Assembly: GCF_963169125.1 (NCBI RefSeq)
Contig: NC_084795.1
Coordinates: 140,343,766-140,407,765 of the forward strand
DNA from: Humulus lupulus
Lineage: Eukaryota; Streptophyta; Magnoliopsida; Rosales; Cannabaceae
Direction of reading: 5' to 3'
DNA length: 64,000 nt
How positions within the stretch are numbered: the stretch's first letter is position 1; each line of letters begins with the position of its first letter. The notes beneath the pieces were generated by a model that was given only the letters and a program-made list of their open reading frames with translations, searched no databases and had not been told where the DNA came from. Below, piece by piece: positions 12,560 through 23,595 of this stretch. A program made the position numbers and the translations under genes.

Positions 12560-14685
12560 TGTAACGACCCAAATTCACTAATAAGGCTTAAGGGCTTTGA
12601 TCAGTGTGCCGGGATGGCATGATGGGTATTATGTGTGATTATTATGATTAAGATGCATGATTATGATTTTAAGCATGTTATATGACTATGTGAATTATAA
12701 TATGTGATAATTATGATGTGTGAATTGTACTGTGTGGGTGCTGTGATACCAACGTGATGCACGTGCCGAGACGGTCCTAGGAAACTAGATAATGGTAACT
12801 GGTGATTTGGTAACCTGCGTAACTGTTAGTAACCATAGAGAGTAACAGGTTTTATGGGGAAAGTGGTAGAATTGCAAAGCTGGTGAAAAGACAAGTATGG
12901 CCTTGAGGTTTAGTTAGGAAGGGGTATTAGTAGAAGGGTAGAACAGTCATTTGGTAGGATAAATGATCATTAGCTGAAGGGAAAATAGGATATACGTATA
13001 ACACTTGGAGAAATGGGTTTATGCTGAAATTGGGAACCTAGAGAAAGAGCAAACCTAAGAAGAAGAAGGGAGGAACTGAATTTAGCTTTTGGAAGAAGAA
13101 TTTAAGGGTGATTGAAGTTGTCAAGCAAGCTTAGATCAAGGATATTCAGAGGTAAGATCTTGATTATGATATATCCAAGTTTTAAGTCTGAAATTTTAAA
13201 TAATGAATGTGAATTGAGGCAAGTTGGTGGCTGGTTTTATGTAATTTCATAATTGGGAAATCAAGGGGGAAGGAGGTTTAGAGCTGGAGGTTGGACTCAT
13301 CATTCAAGGTAAGGTCTCTGTGTGTTTATTAGGCTTGTTTCTGTTAAGGTATAGGGAGTTTGGAGTGTCGTTTGTGTTTGAGTTCAAGCTGTTCTTAATT
13401 TTCTGGTTTGAGTTGTTAAGTGTGAAATTCAAGAGTGAATTTTAGGATTGAAGGTGTGAGTGAGCTTGGGCATGATGTTTTTGGGTTTTTGTGAGGTTTA
13501 TTAAGGGTATGAAGTTGGTTTTGGGACTTAGGATAGAGTTTGGGGTGATTTGGAGAGGTTGGAGCTCGGGAAAATGCGAAGGAAAAACCCAGAATTCTAG
13601 GCTGCGAAGGCGTGCCGCGGTACGGGTTTTGTGTGCCGCGACCTGGAGTCTCTGACTGATGGGTGCCGCGGCACAAGGCTAATTTCAGAGTGTTACCTTT
13701 GGCAATTTTTGGCCTTTGCTCCGGGGGTTCGGGGGATGTCTCCGGGGTGTTGTTCTAAGGTTTTGGGGGTTCCGAGAGTGTGGGTTAGGTTCCGGGAAGG
13801 TAGTCTTGGATTGGTTAATGACAAAGAATATTATATTTGTGTTGTGATTAGGACTTTGGAGAGGCTCGGAGTAGAGGACCGTGCTTGTGGCTACGTGGCA
13901 TCGGAAACCAGTGAATTGAAAGGTAAGAAAACTGCACCCGAATGTATGATTGTGAATGGGACTAAGTGCTCCCGAGAGTTGTAATGTGTCATCGTTGGTA
14001 TTATGCCAAGGGACACGTATAAGCGGTCTAAGAGTACCGTTCATGATTTTAGCGCACGGAGCGCGGATTGGCCACTGGGCGCCGGAAACAATAGGATAAC
14101 AGAGAGAGCTGCCTGTGAGCGCTAGCCCTGGTTATCGTCTGTGCATTATGTATTTGAGCTGAGATGCTTAGTATATGAAATACTTGATTGATGGTATACT
14201 TGAATTGATGAGATGCTATATGTGTAATTGACTTGTTGCTAGTTGTTCATGCTCTGTTGTTGCTGTGTTTTTCTTGCTGGGCCTTGGCTCACGGGTGCTA
14301 CGTGGTGCAGGTAAGGGCAAGGGCAAGCTGGACCAGGCCTGAGGTGGAGAGCTCCGAGGTGAAATGTACATAGCCAGCCGTTCGATCACCATGGTCGAGG
14401 AATGTGTCAGGACAGAGATTACCTAACTGCTCATTTTGCCTTAGTATGGCTGTTAATGTACTTAAACTTTGTAACTTTTGTAAATGGCTTTTAAACTGTC
14501 ATTTTTGGGATCCCATGTACATAAACAATGTTTAGTAATGAGAACATAACTTTTGAGGCCAAAACGCTTTTAACCCTAGTACCTCTACTGTTTCAGAACA
14601 CGTTTTTACTTTTAACGACTTGATTAGCAAGTCCAGCACTTTATAAACACACAGTGTAGCGGTCTTGGCTATCCAGGGCGTTACA
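12560..14685 (+). repeat. 5' LTR of chromovirus F
   Basis: The repeat runs from TGTAACGACCC to GCGTTACA. It contains a cluster of GCCGCGG-type motifs at about 13610-13680 and two GGTAAG-containing blocks (about 13921 and 14310) that are conserved in LTR G. Overlapping open frames on both strands (13631-13984 and 13685-14044) recur in the 3' LTR simply because the LTR is duplicated. I see no protein domain in them. Confidence 0.95.
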
Positions 14686-14688
14686 ACT

Positions 14689-14700
14689 TGGTATCAGAGC
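14689..14700 (+). other. Primer binding site of chromovirus F
   Basis: TGGTATCAGAGC begins three bases after the LTR and is the perfect initiator-tRNA-Met complement. Confidence 0.93.
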
Positions 14701-15072
14701 GTCCTAGGTTTATGGGTCCTAAAGACTGGCTGGGTATGTATATTCGCTGCGGGAGACAAGCTCAACTCAGGGTTTGGTAATTGTATATGCATGATTATGT
14801 GTTTTAATGATTTGAGTGAGATATGAATGTTGATATCTGTCTGATGAATAGGGAGCATGAGATTCTGATAGGGCCTGGCCCTTGACTATTGCATGATGTT
14901 ATTGAGGCGTGCTTATTAGTATTGCTGTGTATGTGGATGAATATCTGGATAAATTGTTATACTTGCTTGCTTGTGAATGATTGGAGTTTCGGTGGTGGAT
15001 TATGGAGAGATTATCACCCTGTCATCTTAGCCTAATTGCCGAGTCGTTGTTTGCATATTGACTTGAATAGAT
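14701..15072 (+). other. Leader of chromovirus F
   Basis: This 372-bp untranslated stretch runs from the PBS to the inferred gag ATG at 15073. A matching leader follows the PBS in element G (60409-60782). Nothing else is visible. Confidence 0.75.
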
Positions 15073-17292
15073 ATGCGTTCAAGGAAATCCACACGACAAG
15101 CCGGCAGGTCTGGGGCTAGGGAAGATGACCAGGGCCCAACCCCTCCGCCAGTCCCTGAGAACTAGCAGCAGTTAATGGCAGAAATGCAAGCTAGGCTTCA
15201 GAACCAAGATGAGTTGATTAGAATGTTGCAGCAAGCTCCATCTGGGAGTGTTGCCCCTGCTGGGCCACCGGCACTGGTACCTGTGGTACAGCCTGTTGAT
15301 GTTGGCAATAAAGTGGAACCGTTGTATGAGCGGTTCAGAAAGCAGCAGCCCCCGATTTTTGAGGGTGGACCAGATCCCCTAAAATCTGAGCAGTGGATGA
15401 CCTTGATCACCACCATACTTGATTTTATGAAAGTAGAAGGACATGATAGGGTGGCCTGTGCCACTTATATGTTGAGAGAGGATGCCCTAATCTGGTGGGA
15501 GGTGGCGTCACAGACTAGAAATGTTGCTGCAATGACATGGGAGGAGTTTAAAGATTTGTTTAATCAAAAGTACTATAACGTTGCCGTTAGGGCAGCGAAG
15601 GTGAATGAGTTTGTGGGCCTCGTTCAGGGCAGTATGACTGTTACGGAGTATGCCTTGAAATTTGACAGACTTGCAAAGTTTGCACCAGATCTTGTACCTA
15701 CCGATGCGACCAGGTTAGACAGGTTTGTTAGAGGGCTAAATGTCATGATAGCCCGGGATGTAAGGATTACTACAGTTCCTGGAGTGACTACCTATGCCCA
15801 GGCTGTGGAAAGGGCTCTGACTGCTGAGGAAGCAGAGAATAGGATTTGGAGGGATAGTGCAGCAAGAAGGGAGGGTCGTAGGCCAGTGCCTCCATACTCA
15901 GGTTCTAGTAGAGGTGGAGGTATCAGTGATTTGAAGAGAAAGACTCCTGAAGCCCCAAACGCTCCTAGGTTTGATAGAGGAGGTCGGGGTACTCAGGGTG
16001 GCCGTCGGGGAGGCGGTGATTCATGGAGGACTTACCCAGAATGCACGAGGTGCAGGAGACGCCATTTGGGCGAGTGTCAGGCTAAGGCCTGTTATGTATG
16101 CGGGGTGGTGGGACACCTCAGGAAAGATTGCCCAGCAGTGAATAAAGGCGAGGCAGGGAAGGTGGACAGCTTGACTCCAGCTCGAGTGTTCACTTTGACG
16201 CAGGCAGAGGCCGAGGCTAGTCCCTCGGTAGTGACAGGTCAGCTTTCTAGTGCTGGCACTTCTTTTACTGTTTTGATTGATTCTGGTGCAACGCATTCAT
16301 TTGTATCTGATAGGGTGATTAATAGATTGTGTAGACCTAGTGAGTTTAGTGCTTCAGGGTTTGGGACTATATTGCCTACGGGGGAGCTGGTGGTGTCTAG
16401 GAGATGGGTTAGGGCACTGCCAGTGTTAGTTGATGGTAGAGAGTTGTCAGTGGACTTGATTGAGTTGAGTATGGAGGACTTTGACATGATTTTAGGTATG
16501 GATTGGCTGGTTAGATACGGAGCTACCATTGACTGTAGAAAGAAAATGGTGACCTTTGAGCCAGAGGGTGAGGATCCCTTCGTTTTTGTGGGAGCGGTGC
16601 GTGGACCCCGTGTACCCAGGATTTCTGCGTTGAGAGCCAGAGATTTGCTACAGGGTGGATGTATAGGCTTCTTGGCTAGTGTGGTGGATACCACCAAGGT
16701 TTCACCAGTTGGACCGGAGGAGACCAGATTGGTTTGTGAGTTCTTGGATGTGTTCCCTGAGGATTTTCCTGGGTTGCCACCGCATAGGGAGATTGAGTTT
16801 GTTATTGAGTTGGCACCGGGGACAGAGCCAGTGTCGAGGGCACCATACAGGATGGCACCAGCGGAACTGAAAGAGTTAAAGATACAACTGCAGGAACTTC
16901 TGGATATAGGGTTCATCAGACCTAGCTATTCGCCATGGGGTGCTCCAGTTTTATTTGTTAAGAAGAAGGATGGGACTCTGAGAATGTGTATTGATTATCG
17001 GGAATTGAACAAGTTGACTATTAAGAATAAGTATCCCCTACCGAGAATTGATGACTTGTTCGATCAGTTGCAAGGTAAGATGGTGTTCTCAAAGATTGAT
17101 CTTCGATCTGGTTATCACCAGCTGAGGATCAAGGATGAGGACATACCTAAGACGGCCTTCCGGACACGGTATGGGCATTATGAGTTCTTGGTCATGTCTT
17201 TTGGTTTGACCAATGCCCCAGCAGCTTTTATGGACTTAATGAATAGAGTATTTCAAAGATTTTCTAGATCAATTTGTTATAGTCTTCATTGA
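15073..17292 (+). pseudogene. gag-pol: Chromovirus F gag-protease-RT (first half), two lesions
   Basis: The natural start is probably ATG 15073, in frame with the rest. A TAG at 15163-15165 stands where element G has a tryptophan codon, leaving an open frame from ATG 15175 (705 codons). Gag core motifs include [10 protein letters not shown] and WWEVASQT. The zinc knuckle [14 protein letters not shown] is intact at residues 306-319 of the 705-aa frame. The protease motif [10 protein letters not shown] has its Asp at residue 369. RT motif [12 protein letters not shown], has its Asp at residue 642. An extra T in GTATTTCAAAG near 17249 throws the frame into a stop at 17290-17292, so RT ends about 40 bases before its catalytic IDD. 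Gag and protease could still be made from the internal ATG. Confidence 0.95.
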
Positions 17293-19609
17293 TGACATCC
17301 TGGTGTACTCCAATTCAGAGGCAGAGCACGAGTTTCATCTTCGATTGGTTCTTCAGAGGTTGAGGGAGCATCAGTTATATGCTAAGTTTAAGAAGTGCGA
17401 GTTCTGGTTACCTGAAGTGACATTCCTTGGACACATTGTAGGTGCAGATGGGATTAAAGTAGATCCGTCTAAGATAGAGGCAGTTAGGGATTGGCCGAGG
17501 CCAAGGAACGCCTCAGAAGTGCAGAGTTTTCTTGGTTTGGCAGGCTACTACAGGCGGTTTGTAGAGGGCTTCTCGAAGATAGCAGCACCGATGACAGAAT
17601 TGACAAGAAAGAATCTAAAGTTCATTTGGTTAGACAAGTGTGAGGGCAGTTTCCAGGAGTTGAAGCGACGACTTATTACAGCGCCAGTGTTGAGTTTGCC
17701 TTCGGGGGAAGGGAAGTTTGTGGTATACTGTGATGCGTCGAGGTTGGGTTTAGGCTGTGTGCTGATGCAGAACGAGAAGGTGATAGCTTATGCATCACGA
17801 CAGCTGAAGGAGTATGAGCAGCGGTATCCTACTCATGATTTGGAGCTGGCAGCAGTGGTTTTTGCCCTGAAGATTTGGCGGCATTATCTTTATGGGGAGA
17901 AGTGCGAGGTGTACACCGACCATAAGAGCCTGAAATATTTCTTTACGCAGAAGGACCTGAATATGAGACAGAGGCGTTGGCTGGAGCTGGTGAAAGATTA
18001 TGATTGTGATATTCTTTACCATCCAGGAAAAGCCAATGTGGTGGCTGATGCATTGAGCCGCAGAGGTCCAGGTCAGTTGTATAGCTCTGTTCAGATCTCA
18101 AGGGAGTTAGCAGATGAGATGGTTAGAGCGGGAATAGAATTGGTTGTAGGCCGATTGGCTAATATTACTCTACAGTCGACCCTGCTAGAGCGGATCAGAG
18201 AGGGGCAGTTGACAGACGCTCAGTTACAGAGGGTTAGAGAGGATGTTTTAGCAGGAATAGCTAAGGACTATTCTGTTTCAGAGGTTGGTTTACTTCGGTA
18301 TCAGGGGCGGATTTGTGTTCCAGCTGACGAGGGGATTAGATGGGAGATACTAGATGAGTCTCATACGACGTCGTACTCGCTTCATCCGGGTACCACAAAG
18401 ATGTATCAGGATTTACGGACTTTGTATTGGTGGCCCGGGATGAAGAGGGATGTGGTAGAGTACGTTGCTAGATGCTTAACCTGTCAACAGGTGAAAGCTG
18501 AGCATCAGCGACCGGCAGGGTTGCTTCAGCCTTTGGGTATTCCTGAGTGGAAATGGGAGGATATTACTATGGATTTCGTAGGAGGTCTACCCAGGACAGT
18601 AGGGTTTCATGACTCAATATGGGTGATAGTGGATAGATACACCAAGTCAGCCCATTTTCTTCCAGTGAGGTCAACTTATACTGTGGATCAGTACGCTGAT
18701 TTGTATGTGAAAGAGATCGTACGTCTCCATGGGGTTCCTAAGTCTATTGTGTCAGACCGGGATCCTATTTTCACTTCCAAGTTTTGGGGAGGTTTGCAGA
18801 AAGCTTTAGGAACTCAATTGAAGTTCAGTACCGCCTTTCATCCTCAGAATGATGGACAGTCTGAGAGAACGATCCAAGTGCTGGAGGATATGCTCAGAGC
18901 TTGTGTGATTGATTTCGAGGGTTCGTGGAGTAAGTACCTTCCATTGATTGAATTCTCGTACAACAATAGTTATCAGTCAACGATTGGAGTGGCTCCCTAT
19001 GAGATGTTGTATGGGAGGAAGTGTAGATCGCCTATCCATTGGGATGAGATGGGTGAGAGAAGATACTTGGGGCCAGATATGGTTCAGAGGACAGGTGAGG
19101 CCATAGAGAAGATCCGAGCTAGGATGCTTGCATCTCAGATTAGGCAGAAAAGCTACGCTGATCCTAAGCGTAGAGACGTGGAGTTTCAGGTTGGTGATCA
19201 CGTCTTTCTTCGAGTTTCACCTCTACGAGGGGTGAGGAGGTTTGGTAAGAAGGGCAAGCTGAGCCCTAGATTCATTGGACCATTCGAGATCCTGGAAAGG
19301 ATTGGTCAGGTGGCTTATAGGTTAGCCTTGCCGCCATCGTTGTCTGGAGTTCATGATGTGTTCCATGTCTCCATGCTACGGCAGTATGTTTCAGATGTGA
19401 CTCATGTATTGAGGCATGAAGATCAGGAGTTACAGGCAGATTTGGCTTATGATGAGCGACCAGTTCAGATCTTAGATCGGAAAGACAAGGTGTTGCGAAA
19501 TAAGACGATTCCTTTGGTTAAAGTGCTGTGGAGAAACAGTAAGGTCGAGGAGGCGACCTGGGAGCTTGAGACAGCTATGCGAGATCAGTATCCGGAGTTG
19601 TTCAGGTAA
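17252..19609 (+). pseudogene. pol: Chromovirus F RT (second half), RNase H, integrase, chromodomain
   Basis: This frame is shifted by one base from the preceding segment and is then open to TAA at 19609. In order it has the RT catalytic [10 protein letters not shown] (about 17285-17314), RNase H with [12 protein letters not shown] (Asp at 17732) and [10 protein letters not shown], and the integrase zinc domain (H...H near 18384, then CLTCQQ near 18474). The integrase core follows with [17 protein letters not shown] and GQSERTIQ carrying D, D and E. A chromodomain at about 19460-19590 reads [10 protein letters not shown] to [16 protein letters not shown]. Chromodomains of this family direct integration to heterochromatin. 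Apart from the shift at its start there is no stop or missing catalytic residue. No start codon suggests independent expression; it was once fused to the upstream frame. Confidence 0.95.
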
Positions 19610-19630
19610 ATTTCGAGGACGAAATTCTTA

Positions 19631-19645
19631 TTAGGAGGGGATAGT
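19631..19645 (+). other. Polypurine tract of chromovirus F
   Basis: TTAGGAGGGGATAGT sits directly before the 3' LTR, 21 bp after the pol stop. Confidence 0.85.
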
Positions 19646-21792
19646 TGTAACGACCCAAATTCACTAATAAGGCTTAAGGGCTTTGATTAGTGTGTCGGGA
19701 TGGCATGATGGGTATTATGTGTGATTATTATGATTAAGATGCATGATTATGATTTTAAGCATGTTATATGACTATGTGAATTATAATATGTGATAATTAT
19801 GATGTGTGAATTGTACTGTGTGGGTGCTGTGATACCAACGTGATGCACGTGCCGAGACGGTCCTAGGAAACTAGATAATGGTAACTGGTGATTTGGTAAC
19901 CTGCGTAACTGTTAGTAACCATAGAGAGTAACAGGTTTTATGGGGAAAGTGGTAGAATTGCAAAGCTGGTGAAAAGACAAGTATGGCCTTGAGGTTTAGT
20001 TAGGAAGGGGTATTAGTAGAAGGGTAGAACAGTCATTTGGTAGGATAAATGATCATTAGCTGAAGGGAAAATAGGATATACGTATAACACTTGGAGAAAT
20101 GGGTTTATGCTGAAATTGGGAACCTAGAGAAAGAGCAAACCTAAGAAGAAGAAGGGAGGAACTGAATTTAGCTTTTGGAAGAAGAATTTAAGGGTGATTG
20201 AAGTTGTCAAGCAAGCTTAGATCAAGGATATTCAGAGGTAAGATCTTGATTATGATATATCCAAGTTTTAAGTCTGAAATTTTAAATAATGAATGTGAAT
20301 TGAGGCAAGTTGGTGGCTGGTTTTATGTAATTTCATAATTGGGAAATCAAGGGGGAAGGAGGTTTAGAGCTGGAGGTTGGACTCATCATTCAAGGTAAGG
20401 TCTCTGTGTGTTTATTAGGCTTGTTTCTGTTAAGGTATAGGGAGTTTGGAGTGTGGTTTGTGTTTGAGTTCAAGCTGTTCTTAAATTTCTGGTTTGAGTT
20501 GTTAAGTGTGAAATTCAAGAGTGAATTTTAGGATTGAAGGTGTGAGTGAGCTTGGGCATGATGTTTTTGGGTTGTTGTGAGGTTTATTAAGGGTATGAAG
20601 TTGGTTTTGAGACTTAGGATAGAGTTTGGGGTGATTTGGAGAGGTTGGAGCTCAGGAAAATGCGAAGGAAAAACCCAGAATTCTAGGCTGCGAAGGCGTG
20701 CCACGGTACGGGTTTTGTGTGCCGCGGCCTGGAGTCTCTGACTGATGGGTGCCGCGGCACAAGGAAGTGGTGCTGCGGCACAAGGCTAATTTCAGAGTGT
20801 TACCTTTGGCAATTTTTGGCCTTTGCTCCGGGGGTTCGGGGGATGTCTCCGGGGTGTTGTTCTAAGGTTTTGGGGGTTCCGAGAGTGTGGGTTAGGTTCC
20901 GGGAAGGTAGTCTTGGATTGGTTAATGACAAAGAATATTATATTTGTGTTGTGATTAGGACTTTGGAGAGGCTCGGAGTAGAGGACCGTGCTTGTGGCTA
21001 CGTGGCATCGGAAACCAGTGAATTGAAAGGTAAGAAAACTGCACCCGAATGTATGATTGTGAATGGGACTAAGTGCTCCCGAGAGTTGTAATGTGTCATC
21101 GTTGGTATTATGCCAAGGGACACGTATAAGCGGTCTAAGAGTACCGTTCATGATTTTAGCGCACGGAGCGCGGATTGGCCACTGGGCGCCGGAAACAATA
21201 GGATAACAGAGAGAGCTGCCTGTGAGCGCTAGCCCTGGTTATCGTCTGTGCATTATGTATTTGAGCTGAGATGCTTAGTATATGAAATACTTGATTGATG
21301 GTATACTTGAATTGATGAGATGCTATATGTGTAATTGACTTGTTGCTAGTTGTTCATGCTCTGTTGTTGCTGTGTTTTTCTTGCTGGGCCTTGGCTCACG
21401 GGTGCTACGTGGTGCAGGTAAGGGCAAGGGCAAGCTGGACCAGGCCTGAGGTGGAGAGCTCCGAGGTGAAATGTACATAGCCAGCCGTTCGATCACCATG
21501 GTCGAGGAGTGTGTCAGGACAGAGATTACCTAACTGCTCATTTTGCCTTAGTATGGCTGTTAATGTACTTAAACTTTGTAACTTTTGTAAATGGCTTTTA
21601 AACTGTCATTTTTGGGATCCCATGTACATAAACAATGTTTAGTAATGAGAACATAACTTTTGAGGCCAAAACGCTTTTAACCCTAGTACCTCTACTGTTT
21701 CAGAACACGTTTTTACTTTTAACGACTTGATTAGCAAGTCCAGCACTTTATAAACACACAGTGTAGCGGTCTTGGCTATCCAGGGCGTTACA
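19646..21792 (+). repeat. 3' LTR of chromovirus F
   Basis: This is the partner of 12560-14685 with about a dozen substitutions. It carries 21 extra bases near 20764, between two copies of GCGGCACAAGG. The 5' LTR has only one copy there, which suggests a deletion by slippage in the 5' LTR or a duplication here after insertion. Confidence 0.95.
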
Positions 21793-21931
21793 ATCTATGG
21801 GAAGTCTTGTGGAGGTGGACGACTAGTTTCTCCATCCTCAGCTCCAGTGGGAGGAGCTACATCATCTGGTGCATTCCGTCTAGTGGGCACCATGGTCGTT
21901 TTTCTTCAAGCTCTCAATGAAAGCACCAAAA
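21793..21931 (-). pseudogene. gag: Tat element H: PBS and start of gag
   Basis: On the minus strand, the bases next to the LTR read TTTGGTGCTTTCATTGAGAG (21911-21930), the same PBS-like sequence as in E and D. About 20 bases further on, an ATG at 21893-21891 opens MVPTRRNAPDDV followed by acidic and proline-rich sequence. This then continues across the F insertion into 12559-11678. The F target duplication lies at its left edge. Confidence 0.65.
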
Positions 21932-22914
21932 TGGTGACTGCCTTTTTCGCAATCAACCTAATCTAAGACCTTGACATATATTAGAAGAAAATAACACAGA
22001 GATTTTACATGGTTCGAACTATAAAAGAGCCCTAGTCCACGAATCTTTGTTATTAGTGAGTTTGAAGCTTGTTTAAGCAAGCTTCGATGGAGTCTCAGGC
22101 ATCGTATATATTGCTCTGAGTTTACAATTACTTAACTAGCCAAAATTCTAAACCTTTGACAAGGATATACCCCAGCCCTATTTATAGAGATCTGGATCAT
22201 TAATTCCCTTAATGTACATTTAATGCACATTCCCCCATTATTTGGGGATTAAACTACTAATTAATTACACATGGATGCACTAACAAAGAGCATGGGCCAA
22301 GGCAGATTGCTCGAGGCCCATTTGAAGAAAGTTGCCACCAACTTCATGGGGAGCACGTATCTGACCATGTCAGGATACAGCGCACGTTCACCCATGTCAG
22401 GTGGCATTGTGAGAATTTCCAATTATCTAGGGTACGAACTCGACACCACTAATCGAGGCTCGCCAAAAGTTTTTAGGTGATCTGGTGGGCCATAGCTACG
22501 GCGACTGACACCTGGCAACAACTCTAGCTCCGAGGACAAGAGACCTAGCTTTGGGGGATTGGCGAATGAATAGAATGATGACCATTCGAATGATCCTCAG
22601 GGAAAGGCCTCACTTGGAGACATCCATATCGTTGAGAAGGGTCACTGGATGTGGCCTCTCCTTGAGACATTCGCGCCACAAGGACAGACCTTGGGGCATG
22701 GCCTCACTTGCAAGAACTCATTCCCTGTGGATGGGTCAGCAAAAGTCATCTAGCCTTGAGAATTCCGCGCCTCAAGGACAGACCTCGAGGCGTGGCCACA
22801 GCCCGAGACATAGGCATCCTGCCAGGCCAAAGTACGAAACCTCATTAGCACTTGAGGAGCTTAATTACTCCTCTAACGAATGTCACGTGTCCTCTGGTGA
22901 AAACACTGACAACA
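21932..22914 (-). repeat. 5' LTR of Tat element H
   Basis: The 983-bp LTR lies next to the H PBS. On the plus strand it begins TGGTGACTGCC and shares a patchy match with the LTR of E (TTTACATGGTTCGAAC, CTAGTCCACGA, CTATTTATAG). A TATAAATAG box lies on the minus strand at 22178-22187. The outer end is placed at GACAACA, 22914, by the TG...CA rule, because the partner LTR is outside the window. The plus-strand open frames at 22271-22955 have no domain. Confidence 0.6.
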
Positions 22915-23595
22915 ATTTTTCTAAAAACAATAAAATTAGATTATTATTCATTTAAATTCAAACAATTTAAAAAATTAATTAAATAAAAGATTAATACCAC
23001 AAAATAGGATCTAGCTTGGGCATCAAGATTGGTGCCCTAGATCACTAGGGTCAGCGGGTAGGAAAACCACTAGGGCTCGGCATGCCTTAGCTATAGGGGG
23101 CATGGCTCGGGACCATGGACGTGCATGGGTAGGCGAGGGGTTGGGCATGCAGGTTGGTGCGAGTGCGCCTGGGGCTCGGCACGCATGAAGTGCACAAGGG
23201 GTCGATGAAGTTGGGCGCTAGTATGGGCCTAGGTGTTGGTGCACAGGGCCCTTGGCGTAGGTGCACATGAGCCGCAGGGAGCACGGGCTATGGCTCGTGC
23301 CACAGGCTTTGTAGCTGGTGGCTTGGGTCCTCCTTTTTTTTGTGTACATAATTTTCAAATCTTAAATTCAAAATTAAGATTTAAAAAAATCTTATGCCCT
23401 TTATGGCTTACACTAGTTCTAGAAATTCAAATTCCTAACCCAATAGCACCATATAATTAATGATCCATCATTCAACCATACATTCAAAAAACACATCCAT
23501 CAATTCAATATATACCAACATACATATAATAAATGCAAGAAACCCACACATCATTTTAATATATATATATATATGTAGACAGCTCTGATAGCAAT
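22915..23595 (-). other. 5' leader of copia C
   Basis: On the minus strand, ATTGCTATCAGAGC (PBS-like) abuts LTR C at 23595-23582. The leader then runs through an AT microsatellite (about 23560-23575) and AT-rich sequence to a GC-rich island (about 23030-23340). Islands occupy similar places in the leaders of A and B. H interrupts it at 22915. No open frame here is convincing. Confidence 0.6.

Larger units (their letters stand above)
12560..21792 (+). mobile_element. Chromovirus F: young, nearly complete Tekay-like Ty3/gypsy element
   Basis: The element has LTRs of 2,126 and 2,147 bp that differ by about a dozen bases plus one 21-bp indel. It has a perfect initiator-tRNA-Met PBS, gag-pro-RT-RNase H-integrase order, and a C-terminal chromodomain. 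Its flanks are ATCTC (12555-12559) and ATCTA (21793-21797), an almost perfect 5-bp target duplication inside element H. The chromodomain with this domain order is characteristic of Tekay/Del chromoviruses. Two lesions break the coding frame: a stop at 15163 and an extra T near 17249. It is the most recent insertion in the window by LTR identity. Confidence 0.95.

Noticed and set aside
13631..14044. Overlapping 117- and 119-codon open frames on both strands, repeated at 20717-21151
   Set aside because: They recur because they are in the two LTRs of F. They show no domain, and LTR G, which is related, does not keep them.
16239..16916. 225-codon minus-strand open frame in chromovirus F
   Set aside because: It lies fully over the gag-protease frame on the other strand, has no domain, and its translation is explained by codon bias of the true frame.
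17240..17310. Programmed frameshift between the two pol frames of F
   Set aside because: It falls inside the RT fold, G shifts in the opposite direction nearby, and Tekay elements normally use a single frame.
23550..23580. AT dinucleotide run as a functional element
   Set aside because: It is an ordinary short microsatellite in the copia C leader.
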